Positions 44,483 to 53,477 of a DNA stretch of 64,000 nucleotides are shown piece by piece. The position numbers and the translations under genes were made by a program. Below the pieces are notes generated by a model, which was not told where the DNA came from, did no database searches, and saw nothing but the letters and a program-made list of their open reading frames with translations. The DNA comes from Tessaracoccus antarcticus (GTDB lineage Bacteria > Actinomycetota > Actinomycetes > Propionibacteriales > Propionibacteriaceae): assembly GCF_003688855.1 (NCBI RefSeq), contig NZ_REFW01000006.1, positions 1 through 64,000 of the forward strand, written 5' to 3'. Positions within the stretch are counted from its first letter, which is position 1. Each line of letters begins with the position of its first letter.

Positions 44483-45610
44483 GTGAAGCTACGTTCCCCC
44501 CTCCGAAACCTTCTCATTCTTCCCCTCGCGGCACTGACGGCGCTGTCAGTGATGACATCTGCCCCCGCTGCGAAGGCCGACCCCATTTCCCAGGACGGTG
44601 GAGCCGTCAGCGATGCCGCCGCCCCACTGGCCGCCGGATCCATGCGCCTCCAGAAATCCAATGGCGTCTGGGTCACCATCACGCCCCAGATGCAGCGCAA
44701 CGCCGGCGTCGTCATCGACACCATCCGGGCCACCAACTGGTCAGGCGTCTCCAGTCGCGACAAGGACCGCCTCATCGTCATCTCGTTGATGACCATGGCG
44801 CAGGAATCCACCTTCTTCACCAACTCCCGCACCCAGATGCCCGACAGCAACAACGACGTCGGTCCCTTCCAGCAGCGCTCGCTGGTGGGCTGGTACGCGG
44901 ACGGCAGGACGCAGGCGGAGAACATCCGCATCCTCAACGACATCCCCTACGCCACCCGCACCTTCATCGAGGGGCACCGTGTGGCAATCTCCGCACCGGG
45001 CGCCGCGGGTCGCGTCGGGTACATCATTCCCGGGGTGTTCCAGAAGAAGAACTGGCGCACCGACGAAATGTGGAAAGTGGCCGCCGACGTGCAGGTGCCG
45101 GCCGCCAAGTACCGCTACTACTACGAGTACTGGCGCCCCGTGGTCGAGGAGATGGTGACCCTCATGGAAGGCCGTACGCCGACCACCGTCGGCACCGTGA
45201 ACGTCTACACCACCGCGGGTGACCACACCGTCAACGGCCGCAAGTGGCAGACACGCTGCGAGCCGTACTCCAAGACCATCGACCGGTGCACGGCCAAGAT
45301 CTGGTCCACCCAGGTCTCCCGTGTCGACGGCCAGTTCGTGCAGACGAACGCCTGGAACTTCAACAACCTCACCTACCTGCCCTCGACCCGCGCCGACTGG
45401 GTGGGCAACCCCCTGGCCACGCACGGCGAATTCTCCTCGCAGGGACGCGACTGGAAGACGTCCTGCGCCGACACGTGGACGGGCCCCGACGCCTGCCGCG
45501 CGTTCATCAGGACAACCGTGATCGAGTCCTACCTGGACTCGTCGGGCAACCGTCGCTTCCGCGACACGGAAAAGTGGGTCTTCAACAACGTCGTCCACTT
45601 CTCCGACTGA
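44483..45610 (+). CDS. Secreted lysozyme-like hydrolase with C-terminal duplicated W-x-FNN domain
   Basis: A 375-residue secreted protein. A signal peptide ends near A-K-A at 30-32. Residues 70-230 resemble a lysozyme/transglycosylase-like fold: I-S-L-M-T-M-A-Q-E-S-T with candidate catalytic Glu108, then D-S-N-N-D-V-G-P-F-Q-Q-R near 121-132 and G-W-Y near 137. Residues 239-374 carry the shared duplicated domain (cysteines 259/269 and 328/338, FNN at 293-295 and 367-369). It probably cleaves peptidoglycan glycan strands, with the C-terminal domain as targeting module. GTG 44483 is chosen because the signal peptide begins there; no clear Shine-Dalgarno is visible. A strong terminator follows. 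Confidence 0.82.
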   Translation: MKLRSPLRNLLILPLAALTALSVMTSAPAAKADPISQDGGAVSDAAAPLAAGSMRLQKSNGVWVTITPQMQRNAGVVIDTIRATNWSGVSSRDKDRLIVISLMTMAQESTFFTNSRTQMPDSNNDVGPFQQRSLVGWYADGRTQAENIRILNDIPYATRTFIEGHRVAISAPGAAGRVGYIIPGVFQKKNWRTDEMWKVAADVQVPAAKYRYYYEYWRPVVEEMVTLMEGRTPTTVGTVNVYTTAGDHTVNGRKWQTRCEPYSKTIDRCTAKIWSTQVSRVDGQFVQTNAWNFNNLTYLPSTRADWVGNPLATHGEFSSQGRDWKTSCADTWTGPDACRAFIRTTVIESYLDSSGNRRFRDTEKWVFNNVVHFSD

Positions 45611-45630
45611 CGCCGGGCCACACCACGACA

Positions 45631-45668
45631 AGCTCTGCCCCCACCCAGTACTGGGTGGGGGCAGAGCT
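45631..45668. terminator. Perfect 38-nt palindrome terminator
   Basis: Two 19-nt arms meet with no mismatch, GC rich in the middle, followed by GTTT on the + strand. It lies between the convergent lysozyme-like and peptidase-like genes and probably terminates both. Confidence 0.9.
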
Positions 45669-45836
45669 GTTTCAGTCGATACGCAGTGGGGCACCCGGGT
45701 GAGCGCCGGGGATGTAGATGAATCTCCAGGGCGCAGAGCAGGAACGCATGCACCTCACGAGCCCTTCGATGCACCGCCCGTTCATTCCTCACGGGCGGCA
45801 CTCAGGGAACAAGAAACCGTTTCCGGTGCGGCCGGG

Positions 45837-46913
45837 TCAGGCGTCGTAGGTGTTCACGTGCACGTGGTCCAGGTGGTTGGCGGTGTCGCCTCCACGGTTG
45901 GACATTGCGCGCCATCCCTCCTTGTTGCGGGCCACGGACCAGATCTTCTGGTCGAAGATGATGTAGCTGATGCCGAACTCGCTGGCATTTGCCCTGTAGT
46001 AATCGGCGATCTCGCGGCCGAGCGCCTTGTTCGACTTGTAGTTGGGCAGCATGACGTCGACGGCGCGGCCGGCCGGATGGTCCGGGGTGACGTCGCGGCG
46101 CCAGCCGTACATCGTCTTGATCTGCGGGAAGTTCGCCCAGATGTGGCGCACCACCTTCTTGGTGTTGGCGTTGACCTGGTCGAGGCCCGAGGAGGAGCCG
46201 TGGTTCAGCGAACCCTGGTCCACAGGGTCCTCCTTGGGCGGCTCGACGCCCTCGGTGAGGAGCGCGCTGGTCTGCACCCAGCGGAAGGCGCCCTTGTGGA
46301 ACACCTCGCTGAGGGGTCCGTTGGTGCGCTGGGTGATGACGGTGGCTTCACCCTTGGCAAGGTTCCCGCTGGCGGAGCCGCCGGGGGGCGCGTAGTACAG
46401 CGGCATGGACGCCATCGCCCAGCGACGCGTGGTGGGCGTGCCCGTGGCGGTCAGCTTCCCCGTGCTCTGGTTGAACGCGAACTTCGGGTAGTCCACGGTG
46501 CCGGGCGTGAAGTACACGATGTTGTTGAACAGCCACTTGCTGCCCGACTTGATGAAGGAACGACACGCCGAGGCACCCGTCCAGTCGTCGTTGCAGGAGG
46601 TCAGCCACTCGCGGCCACCGGAGGTGAAGGTGCCGGGACGGGCCAGAGTGTTGTCGAACCAGAGCTTCCGGTCCGCGGCCAAATAGGCCAGGTTGTTGAA
46701 CACGAACTTGCCGCCGGACTTGATCTCGGCCCGGCAGCGCGTGATGTTGGCGTCGTAGGGATCGCAGGTGGTCTTCCACTCGCGGCCGTCCACGACGTGG
46801 CGGCCGGGGGTGATGTACACGTTCACCTTGGCCTCGGCGTGCGCGGGGGCGACGACGGCGGCGGCAACCGCGATTGCCGCGACGGCCAGGGTGGTGAGGG
46901 CATGCTTCAGCAT
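45837..46913 (-). CDS. Secreted M15-type peptidase-like protein with duplicated W-x-FNN and SH3-like domains
   Basis: A 358-residue secreted protein. A signal peptide ends near A-H-A at 24-26. Residues 29-135 hold a shorter form of the shared duplicated domain (cysteines 50/60 and 107/117, FNN at 72-74 and 129-131). Residues 165-220 look like an SH3-type domain. Residues 250-355 resemble the ARB_07466-like/M15 peptidase fold, with D-H-P-A-G-R-A-V-D (His279, Asp286) and H-L-D-H-V-H-V (His347, 350 and 352) as zinc-site residues. It should cut peptide cross-links of peptidoglycan. ATG 46913 is preceded by GGAGAAA. It pairs naturally with the lysozyme-like neighbour. Confidence 0.85.
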   Translation of the reverse strand: MLKHALTTLAVAAIAVAAAVVAPAHAEAKVNVYITPGRHVVDGREWKTTCDPYDANITRCRAEIKSGGKFVFNNLAYLAADRKLWFDNTLARPGTFTSGGREWLTSCNDDWTGASACRSFIKSGSKWLFNNIVYFTPGTVDYPKFAFNQSTGKLTATGTPTTRRWAMASMPLYYAPPGGSASGNLAKGEATVITQRTNGPLSEVFHKGAFRWVQTSALLTEGVEPPKEDPVDQGSLNHGSSSGLDQVNANTKKVVRHIWANFPQIKTMYGWRRDVTPDHPAGRAVDVMLPNYKSNKALGREIADYYRANASEFGISYIIFDQKIWSVARNKEGWRAMSNRGGDTANHLDHVHVNTYDA

Positions 46914-47034
46914 CGGTGTTTCTCCATAGGGGGGTAGGAGGTCTGACACCCACATGGTGCCATTTCTTCCTGAGATTTCCTCATCGGGGCGCGATAACAC
47001 CTGAAGAAACCTCCAGAAATCCCCTTCGCTGGGG

Positions 47035-48324
47035 TCAGTCGCGCAGAACTTCCGCCAACAACCACGCAACGTCAAGAGGATCCGGGTGCTGCGACAGGTG
47101 GCACAGCAACCGCCATCTGGCCCCGTCGACGGCCGACTCCCACTCGGCTGCGGCCGCGGACTCGCCGTGGGCTGCCACCCACATGTGGGCAAGCACCACG
47201 TCGCGCCCGCCGTGGCTGACGGGTTCCGACGTGATGCGGCCCAGCCCCACACTGCCCAGCACACGGAAAGCGTCCGTGACCGCGACCGGTGGGCCCGGGA
47301 GGAGCCACTGCGCCACGACGTCCGGTTCCCAGCCGCGCACGAGGGCGTGAGTGACCAGCAACTGCCGAAGGCCTTCGTCCACCTCGTGGGCCCAGACGTG
47401 GTGGGCGGCGCGACGTACGTCGTCGGCCACCGGCAGGTCCGTCAGCGTGGCGGCGCGCATGCCGGCCAGGACGCCCCAGGCATCGGGCTCTTCGAGTGCC
47501 TCGGCCAACGCGACGTCGAGGGCATCGAGGTCGCTGATCCCCCGCGGATCGGAGGCCAGCAACCAGGCTGTGAGGTTGGGCGGCAGGTGCGGCTCGGCGA
47601 GTGCAGAGCTTGCCAGCTCCCCCATGTCCGAGAACCAGCCCACCTCGAGAGTCGCGGTCCCCCGCGCGTCCAGGAATGACAGGGTGTGCAGCCCGGCATC
47701 GCCCAGGACGTCGCTGCCGTCAGCCGTGGTGAGGACGTGGAGCCCGGGCGCCAGCAGGCCTGCGTCGCTGTGCTCCAACTCCAGGGGTTCACCGGCGGGA
47801 AGGTATCGCCGCCGTGGCACGAAGGGTGGCGGCGGGACGAGCGCGGCGGCGGGCAGTACCTGCCGACGCCAGGCGGCGGAGGCCGCCGCTCCAGCCCGCA
47901 ACACCAGCGGCTCCGGGAACGGGGAGAAGGCATCCGGGGCGCCTGAGCAGGATCCGCGCCTCTGCGACCACTCCACGGTGGCATCCGGCAGCGCCACCAC
48001 CACTTCCCCGGCGGAACCGGCGAACCATGGCACGAGCGTCCCCGTGCTCGTCACGGCGATCCTGGGCGTGGGCATGGTGGCGGCGTCGGCCCCCACATTC
48101 ACCACGTCCACCTCCCACTGCACCCGGGGATGGCGACGCAGACGCACACGGGCGGCAGCGCAACCCGGCAGCTCCCAGCCCCACACGTCCTCCTCGTCGG
48201 CGGGCACCCGGCGCCACGACTCGGGGAAGGAGAACTCCCAGGTGCTGTCGACGAACTCCAGCCGCAGGTGCGTGGCGGAGAGATCAACATCGATGCGACC
48301 GTGGTCGCCGTCGTCCTCGAGCAA
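47035..48324 (-). CDS. Uncharacterised protein downstream of the GH65 phosphorylase
   Basis: A protein of about 429 residues with no family I recognise. The first 250 residues are predicted mainly beta: W-E-F-S-F near 30, V-Q-W-E-V-D-V-V-N-V near 68, then several short strands. The C-terminal 170 are helical and Ala/Asp/Leu rich. No signal peptide or membrane segment is seen. The start is uncertain. TTG 48324 lies 6 bp after the GH65 stop with GAGGGA close before it; a CTG at 48331-48333 would overlap. The tight spacing implies co-expression with the phosphorylase and beta-phosphoglucomutase, so a role in disaccharide metabolism is possible. Confidence 0.6.
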   Translation of the reverse strand: MLEDDGDHGRIDVDLSATHLRLEFVDSTWEFSFPESWRRVPADEEDVWGWELPGCAAARVRLRRHPRVQWEVDVVNVGADAATMPTPRIAVTSTGTLVPWFAGSAGEVVVALPDATVEWSQRRGSCSGAPDAFSPFPEPLVLRAGAAASAAWRRQVLPAAALVPPPPFVPRRRYLPAGEPLELEHSDAGLLAPGLHVLTTADGSDVLGDAGLHTLSFLDARGTATLEVGWFSDMGELASSALAEPHLPPNLTAWLLASDPRGISDLDALDVALAEALEEPDAWGVLAGMRAATLTDLPVADDVRRAAHHVWAHEVDEGLRQLLVTHALVRGWEPDVVAQWLLPGPPVAVTDAFRVLGSVGLGRITSEPVSHGGRDVVLAHMWVAAHGESAAAAEWESAVDGARWRLLCHLSQHPDPLDVAWLLAEVLRD

Positions 48325-48329
48325 GTCCC

Positions 48330-50837
48330 TCAGTCCGTTCCGACGCTGTCGCTCTGGTGGGGTTCCGGGACCAGCGCCGTGATGACCGACCCGTCGGCCC
48401 GACGGTTGCCGGTGACGGGGTGCGTGTCGTCCAGGGACGGCAGGCAGATGCCCTGGCCGTCGAGTTCCACCCGTACCGGATCCGGCCCGTTGACGCACAC
48501 CTTCTCACCGCGGACGCTCACCTCGACGGGGTCGCCCTCCTCCAGGGTGAAGCTGATGTTGTCGCGTTGCAGCGACACCCTGATCCGGGCGCCCCTGATG
48601 CGCAACGGGAACACCATGCTCGGCCATTCGGCGGGAAGGCGGGGGTCGAAGGTGATGTCGCCCTGGTAGTCCCGCATGCCGGCGAAGCCGTACACCAGGG
48701 CGTTCCAGACCCCACCCGTGGAGGCGATGTGGACACCGTCGCGGGCGTTGCTGTGCAGGTCCGCCAGATCGACGAAGAGCCCCCTCCTGAAGTACTCCAT
48801 GGCCATGTCCTGGTACCCCACCTCGGCGGCGATGATGGACTGCACCACCGCGGACAGGGTGGAGTCACCGGTGGTGATGGGGTCGTAGTACTCGAAATCG
48901 GCCCGCTTCTGCTCCAACGAGAACTGGTCACCCTGCAGGAACAGCGCCAGCACCACGTCGGCCTGCTTGATGACCTGGAACCGGTAGATCACCAGCGGGT
49001 GGTAGTTCAACAGCAGCGGGTACTTGTCCTCGGGGGTGTTTTCGAGATCCCACAACTCCCCCTGCAGGAAGATGTCGTCCTGCGGATGGATCCCCAGCGT
49101 GTCGTCGAAGAGCACCACCATGCCGCCGGCGCAACGCTCCCACTCGTCGATCTCGTCCTCCCGCAGCCCCAGCGACTCCGCCACTCGCTGGTACGCCACG
49201 GGGTCGGCCTCGTGCATCTCCCGCATGAGGTTGGCGGCGTTGAGCAGGTTCGCCCGGGCCATCACGTTGGTGAACATGTTGTTGTTGACGACGGTGGTGT
49301 ACTCGTCGGGGCCCGTCACGCCATGGATGTGGAAGGTTTCCGTCCCGTCACGCTCGGTCCGCCAGAACCCCAGGTCCGCCCACAACCGCGCGGTCTCGAC
49401 GAGCACGGCTGCGCCGTCGCGGTACATGAACTCGGTGTCGCCGCTGGTGTCCCTGTACTTGGCGAAGGCGAAGGCCACGTCAGCGTCAATGTGGTATTGC
49501 GCGGTGCCTGCCGCGTAGTAGGCGGAGGCCTCCTCGCCGTTGATGGTGCGCCACGGGAACAGGGCACCGTCCTGGGACAGCACACGCGCCCTCTCCCGTG
49601 CCTTCGGGAGGAGACCGACGCGGAACCGCAGCACGTTGCGGGCCACCCGCGGGCTCGTGTAGATGAGGAACGGCACCAGGTAGATCTCGGTGTCCCAGAA
49701 GTAGTGGCCCTCGTAGCCCGAGCCGGTCAGGCCCTTCGCGGCGATGCCGTGCTGGTCGCTGCGGGCGGCTGCCTGCGCCAGCTGCAGCATGCACCAGCGG
49801 GCGGCCTGCTGGACGTGGGGCTGCCCCTCGATGACCACGTCGGTGTTGCGCCAGAAGTCGTCGAGCCACTCCCGCTGCGCTTTCCAGTAGTGGCCGAACC
49901 CCTTGTCCCGGACACGGTCCAGGGTGCGGCGGACGCGGTCGAAGAGCTCCGGTACGGGCACGCCGCGCGACGAGTGGTAGACGGCGGCCTTGCGCACCAC
50001 GATGGAGCGCCCCTGCTGGGCCTCGATGCGATAGATCTGACGTCCCAGGTCGTCCTCAGCAGCCGCGATGGACTCGAACTCGTTGTCGGTGTCGATGTAG
50101 TGGTCCGTGCCCACAGCCAGCGTCATGCCGGAGTCCGTGGTCTCGTACCCCAGTGCGGTGCGATTCCCCACGGACCAGTGGCCCTGCGGCTGCAGGACCC
50201 GGCCGTTGAACCGGCTGGAGCGCCTCGGGTCGAAGTTACCGACGGGCTTGACCTCCGGTCGCCGGAAGTCGTCGAACCCGTCCTGCCGGTTGAGGATCTG
50301 CGAGCTGACCACGATGGGGGCGTCGCCCTCCAGCATGGTGATAGTGAGCTCGTACAGCGCCAGGTGGCGGTCCGTGAACGACACCATCCGGCTGGAGTCC
50401 ACCTTCACGCGCTTGCCCGAGGGCGTCCGCCACACCAGGGTGCGCGTCAGCATGCCGGAGCGGAAATCCAGGGCGCGCTCGTAGCCCTCGAGGTCCGCCT
50501 GCGACAACATGAGCGGCTCGTCATCGACGTAGAGCTTCATGGTCTTGGTGTCGGGGACGTTGACGATGGTCTGGCCCGTGTCGGCGAACCCGAACGCCTC
50601 CTCGGCGTGACGGATCCGCCACGTCTCGTGGAAGCCGTTGATGAAGGTGCCGTGCGCGTAGGACTTGCGCCCCTCCTCCGGGTTGCCGCGCATGCCGAGG
50701 TACCCGTTGCCCACGGAGAAGAGCGTCTCCGTGGTGCCCAGGTCATCAGCACTGGGAGGCTCAACCTCCACGAGGCGCCACTCCTCCAGGGGGTAGCGCC
50801 ACCTGTTGAGGGGGTCCGAGGACATGTTGCGCTTCAC
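48330..50837 (-). CDS. GH65 disaccharide phosphorylase (maltose/trehalose/kojibiose type)
   Basis: An 835-residue GH65 enzyme. The N-terminal super-sandwich domain begins with E-T-L-F-S-V-G-N-G-Y-L-G-M-R-G-N near 37-52. The (alpha/alpha)6 catalytic domain has G-S-G-Y-E-G-H-Y-F-W-D-T-E near 367 and the catalytic acid Glu512 in G-V-T-G-P-D-E-Y-T. A C-terminal jelly roll follows. GH65 phosphorylases convert an alpha-linked disaccharide and phosphate into beta-glucose 1-phosphate and glucose. The adjacent beta-phosphoglucomutase gene, overlapping by 4 bp (GTGA), fits exactly. Which disaccharide is used cannot be decided by eye. GTG 50837 is used; ATG 50825 is an alternative. Confidence 0.92.
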   Translation of the reverse strand: MKRNMSSDPLNRWRYPLEEWRLVEVEPPSADDLGTTETLFSVGNGYLGMRGNPEEGRKSYAHGTFINGFHETWRIRHAEEAFGFADTGQTIVNVPDTKTMKLYVDDEPLMLSQADLEGYERALDFRSGMLTRTLVWRTPSGKRVKVDSSRMVSFTDRHLALYELTITMLEGDAPIVVSSQILNRQDGFDDFRRPEVKPVGNFDPRRSSRFNGRVLQPQGHWSVGNRTALGYETTDSGMTLAVGTDHYIDTDNEFESIAAAEDDLGRQIYRIEAQQGRSIVVRKAAVYHSSRGVPVPELFDRVRRTLDRVRDKGFGHYWKAQREWLDDFWRNTDVVIEGQPHVQQAARWCMLQLAQAAARSDQHGIAAKGLTGSGYEGHYFWDTEIYLVPFLIYTSPRVARNVLRFRVGLLPKARERARVLSQDGALFPWRTINGEEASAYYAAGTAQYHIDADVAFAFAKYRDTSGDTEFMYRDGAAVLVETARLWADLGFWRTERDGTETFHIHGVTGPDEYTTVVNNNMFTNVMARANLLNAANLMREMHEADPVAYQRVAESLGLREDEIDEWERCAGGMVVLFDDTLGIHPQDDIFLQGELWDLENTPEDKYPLLLNYHPLVIYRFQVIKQADVVLALFLQGDQFSLEQKRADFEYYDPITTGDSTLSAVVQSIIAAEVGYQDMAMEYFRRGLFVDLADLHSNARDGVHIASTGGVWNALVYGFAGMRDYQGDITFDPRLPAEWPSMVFPLRIRGARIRVSLQRDNISFTLEEGDPVEVSVRGEKVCVNGPDPVRVELDGQGICLPSLDDTHPVTGNRRADGSVITALVPEPHQSDSVGTD

Positions 50838-51550
50838 GGCCGCACCAGTTCCATGAGGTCACTCACGACGACGTCGGCGCCGGCGCGGGTCAGGGCGGGT
50901 TCGCCGACCCCGCGGTTGACACCCACCACCAGGCCGAAGGCCCCCGCAGCGCCCGCAGCAACGCCCGAAATGGCGTCCTCGATGACGACGGACTGCTCAT
51001 GGGCCACGCCCAGGGAGTCGGCCGCGTACTCGTAGGTGTCGGGGGCTGGTTTGCCGGGGAGCCCCTGATCACGGGCCACGGTGCCGTCCACGACGAGCTC
51101 GAACCGATCCGCCAGCCCCGCGGCAGCCAACACCTGCGGTGCGTTCTTCGACGACGAGACAACGGCCAGCCGTGCCCCGACGTCGCGCAGGCGGTCCAGA
51201 AGTGCCACCGACCCCGGGTAGGGCGCCACGCCGTCGCGCTCGATGATGGTGTTGAAGGCGTCGTTCTTGCGGTTGCCGAGACCGCAGACCGTTTCCTGCG
51301 CGGGATCATCCCCGGGCGTCCCCTCCGGCACCGAGATGCCGCGGGAGGCGAGGAAATCGCGGACGCCGTCGTAGCGGGGCTTGCCGTCGACGTGGGTGAA
51401 GTAGTCGGCGTCGGTGTAGGGATCCTCGAGGCCCCGGCTCGTGAGGAAGTCGTTGAACATGTCGGCCCAGGCCAGCATGTGAATCTCGGCGGTGGGAGTT
51501 ATGACCCCATCAAGGTCGAACAACCAGGCCCGATAAGAGGTCAAGTCCAT
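50834..51550 (-). CDS. pgmB: Beta-phosphoglucomutase
   Basis: A 238-residue HAD-family phosphatase/mutase. The nucleophile Asp12 and acid/base Asp14 lie in L-F-D-L-D-G-V-I-T. V-V-S-S-S-K-N near 130 is motif II, K-P-A-P-D near 167 is motif III, and V-I-E-D-A-I-S-G-V near 190 is motif IV. The I-T-P-T-A-E-I-H segment after motif I is typical of beta-PGMs. It converts beta-glucose 1-phosphate from the GH65 phosphorylase to glucose 6-phosphate for glycolysis. It is translationally coupled to the GH65 gene. Confidence 0.92.
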   Translation of the reverse strand: MDLTSYRAWLFDLDGVITPTAEIHMLAWADMFNDFLTSRGLEDPYTDADYFTHVDGKPRYDGVRDFLASRGISVPEGTPGDDPAQETVCGLGNRKNDAFNTIIERDGVAPYPGSVALLDRLRDVGARLAVVSSSKNAPQVLAAAGLADRFELVVDGTVARDQGLPGKPAPDTYEYAADSLGVAHEQSVVIEDAISGVAAGAAGAFGLVVGVNRGVGEPALTRAGADVVVSDLMELVRP

Positions 51551-51632
51551 GGCCCAACCCTAACAACGTTCGCGCCCCGACGGTTCGTGCGCCAACGCGC
51601 CCCAGAACGGGGACACGCCGTCGTGCTGCGGG

Positions 51633-52460
51633 TCAGCGCCGGGCCACGCGCTTGCGGTTCTGGCACCCCGGACACCAGTACAGATTCCGCCCCTCCAACA
51701 CCGAGGTTCGCACCTCGCGCCCGCACACCAGACAGGGCTGGCCGGCACGCCGGTAGACGTACACCTCACCGCCGTGGCGGTCCTCCCGGGGCAGGCGGTC
51801 CTGCGCCGCCGGGGAGTGCTCGTCGACGACGGTGTCGATGCGGCCGGCGGCCACCGCAGCGTGCATGATCGTGACCAGGTCCTCCCACACCGCCATCCAT
51901 GTGCGTCGGTCGATCTCACGGCCGGGCGTGGTGGGCCGCAGGTGCTGCCGGTACAGCACCTCTGCACGAAAGATGTTGCCCACGCCCGCCGCGATCCTCT
52001 GGTCCATGAGCAGTGCCGCCACCGACTTGCCGGAGCGGGTGAGGCGCCGGAACCCCACCTCGGGGTCCGCGTCCTCACGCAGCGGGTCCGGGCCTGAAGC
52101 CGCCACCACCTCGTCGCGCTCCGCGGTGGTGACGCCACGACACCACTGCGGCCCACTGAGCAGTGCCTCGGTGACGCCGTCGGTGATCCGCAACCTGATC
52201 TGGCCGCGGAGTTCCGAGGCAGGCTCGATCCTCAGTTTCCCGATCAGCCCGAGGTGGATGTGGATCCAGCGCGGCTCCGGGACGTCGAACTCAAGGAACA
52301 GGTGCTTGCCGAGGGCTTCAGCGCCCACCAGGACGGCACCGTCGAAGTGTTGCGCCTCCACGGCGAACCTGCCCTGGGGTGAATCGACGTGCACCGGGGC
52401 GTCCTTGAACCTCTCAGAGAGGTGGGTGGCCAGGCGGTGGATGACGTGTCCTTCAGGCAT
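51633..52460 (-). CDS. Fpg/Nei family DNA glycosylase
   Basis: A 275-residue base-excision repair enzyme. The chain begins M-P-E-G-H, with the catalytic N-terminal Pro2 and Glu3. It has the beta-sandwich, a helix-two-turn-helix region with Q-R-I-A-A-G-V-G-N-I near 165-175, and a C-terminal zinc finger built from C-L-V-C and C-P-G-C. The P-E-G-H-V-I-H start is the endonuclease VIII (Nei)-like form found in actinobacteria. It removes oxidised pyrimidines and nicks at abasic sites. It is a single gene. Confidence 0.92.
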   Translation of the reverse strand: MPEGHVIHRLATHLSERFKDAPVHVDSPQGRFAVEAQHFDGAVLVGAEALGKHLFLEFDVPEPRWIHIHLGLIGKLRIEPASELRGQIRLRITDGVTEALLSGPQWCRGVTTAERDEVVAASGPDPLREDADPEVGFRRLTRSGKSVAALLMDQRIAAGVGNIFRAEVLYRQHLRPTTPGREIDRRTWMAVWEDLVTIMHAAVAAGRIDTVVDEHSPAAQDRLPREDRHGGEVYVYRRAGQPCLVCGREVRTSVLEGRNLYWCPGCQNRKRVARR

Positions 52461-52581
52461 CTGCCCACAGTAGTCAGAAAATACTTGTGAACCTCTGCAT
52501 CCAAACAGGCACCGCCGGACGAAGTACTGGTCAGAGGGTGGTGTTCACCACCCACACCAAAAGATCGAAAGGAACGTCCCC

Positions 52582-53394
52582 ATGAAGTTGCAGCGACTTC
52601 TTGCAGCCGGCGCACTTGCCCTGTCCGCCTCGCTCCTCGCCGTGCCAGCAGCGCACGCCGACGACACCGCCGCCGTGTCGATCCTCCACGCCATCCCCGG
52701 CGCCACCGTCGACGTCTACGCCAACGGCAACGAACTCCTCAAGGACTTCAAGCCCGGCACCCTGACCGACCCGCAGATGCTCCCCGCAGGTGACTACGAC
52801 CTCAAGGTTGTTGCAGCCGGTGCAGGCGCTGACGGCGCAGCCGTTGTCGAGGCCAAGGGCGTCACCGTCCCGGCCGGTGCCAACATCACCGTCGTGGCCA
52901 ACCTCACCGCAGATGGCAAGCCGGCGCTGAACGCGTTCGTCAACGACACCTCCGCCTCCAAGGACGGTGGCCGTATCACGGTCCGCCACGTGGCAGCCGC
53001 TCCGGCCGTCGACATCCGCGCAGGTGGAACAGCCGTCATCAAGGGCCTTGAGAACCCCAAGGAAGCCATGATGGACATCGCCGCCGGCACCCTGAACGTT
53101 GATGTTGTTGCCGCTGGCACCGACACCGTCGTCCTCGGCCCCGCCGACGTCAAGATCGACGCTGGCAAGAACGTCATCGTCTACGCCTGGGGCAGCCTCA
53201 CCGACAAGAACCTGGCCCTCGCGGTCCAGAGTGTCGACCTCATGAAGTCCGGCGACACCAAGCCGGGCATGCCTCACACCGGCGCTGAGGGCCCGATCTC
53301 CTCGGCACCCATCGCCGCCGCACTGCTGGGCGCCCTTGCCCTGGCAGGCACCGCTGTGGTCGCAACCCGCCGTCGGGCCAGCTCCAAGGCCTGA
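52582..53394 (+). CDS. DUF4397 surface protein with MPxTG sortase motif
   Basis: A 270-residue secreted protein. The signal peptide ends near A-H-A at 24-26. Residues 30-215 are a DUF4397 repeat region with the V-S-I-L-H-A-I-P-G-A-T-V-D-V-Y start and a second R-V-R/H-H-V-A-A-A-P-A-V-D-I unit near 135. The C terminus has M-P-H-T-G at 230-234, a hydrophobic helix near 244-262 and R-R-R, which together form a sortase-type cell-wall anchor with Met in place of Leu. It probably sits on the cell wall; its function is unknown. No sortase gene is in the window. A strong terminator follows. Confidence 0.88.
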   Translation: MKLQRLLAAGALALSASLLAVPAAHADDTAAVSILHAIPGATVDVYANGNELLKDFKPGTLTDPQMLPAGDYDLKVVAAGAGADGAAVVEAKGVTVPAGANITVVANLTADGKPALNAFVNDTSASKDGGRITVRHVAAAPAVDIRAGGTAVIKGLENPKEAMMDIAAGTLNVDVVAAGTDTVVLGPADVKIDAGKNVIVYAWGSLTDKNLALAVQSVDLMKSGDTKPGMPHTGAEGPISSAPIAAALLGALALAGTAVVATRRRASSKA

Positions 53395-53405
53395 CATCTT
53401 CACGG

Positions 53406-53439
53406 ACTCCCGGCCCGCACCCCCCCGCGGGCCGGGAGT
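53406..53439 (+). terminator. Rho-independent terminator after the DUF4397 gene
   Basis: A 13-bp GC-rich stem (53406-53418 with 53427-53439) with a C-rich loop, followed by TCTCTTTT. Confidence 0.92.
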
Positions 53440-53477
53440 TCTCTTTTCCCCGCACACCTTGTGGCAGACTGCGGCTT

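Noticed and set aside
47814..51035. Very long open frame (over 1000 codons) on the + strand opposite the GH65 and pgmB genes
   Set aside because: It is the complement of well-supported genes. Its translation is His/Val/Arg/Gly rich with no domain, as expected from GC-rich antisense frames.
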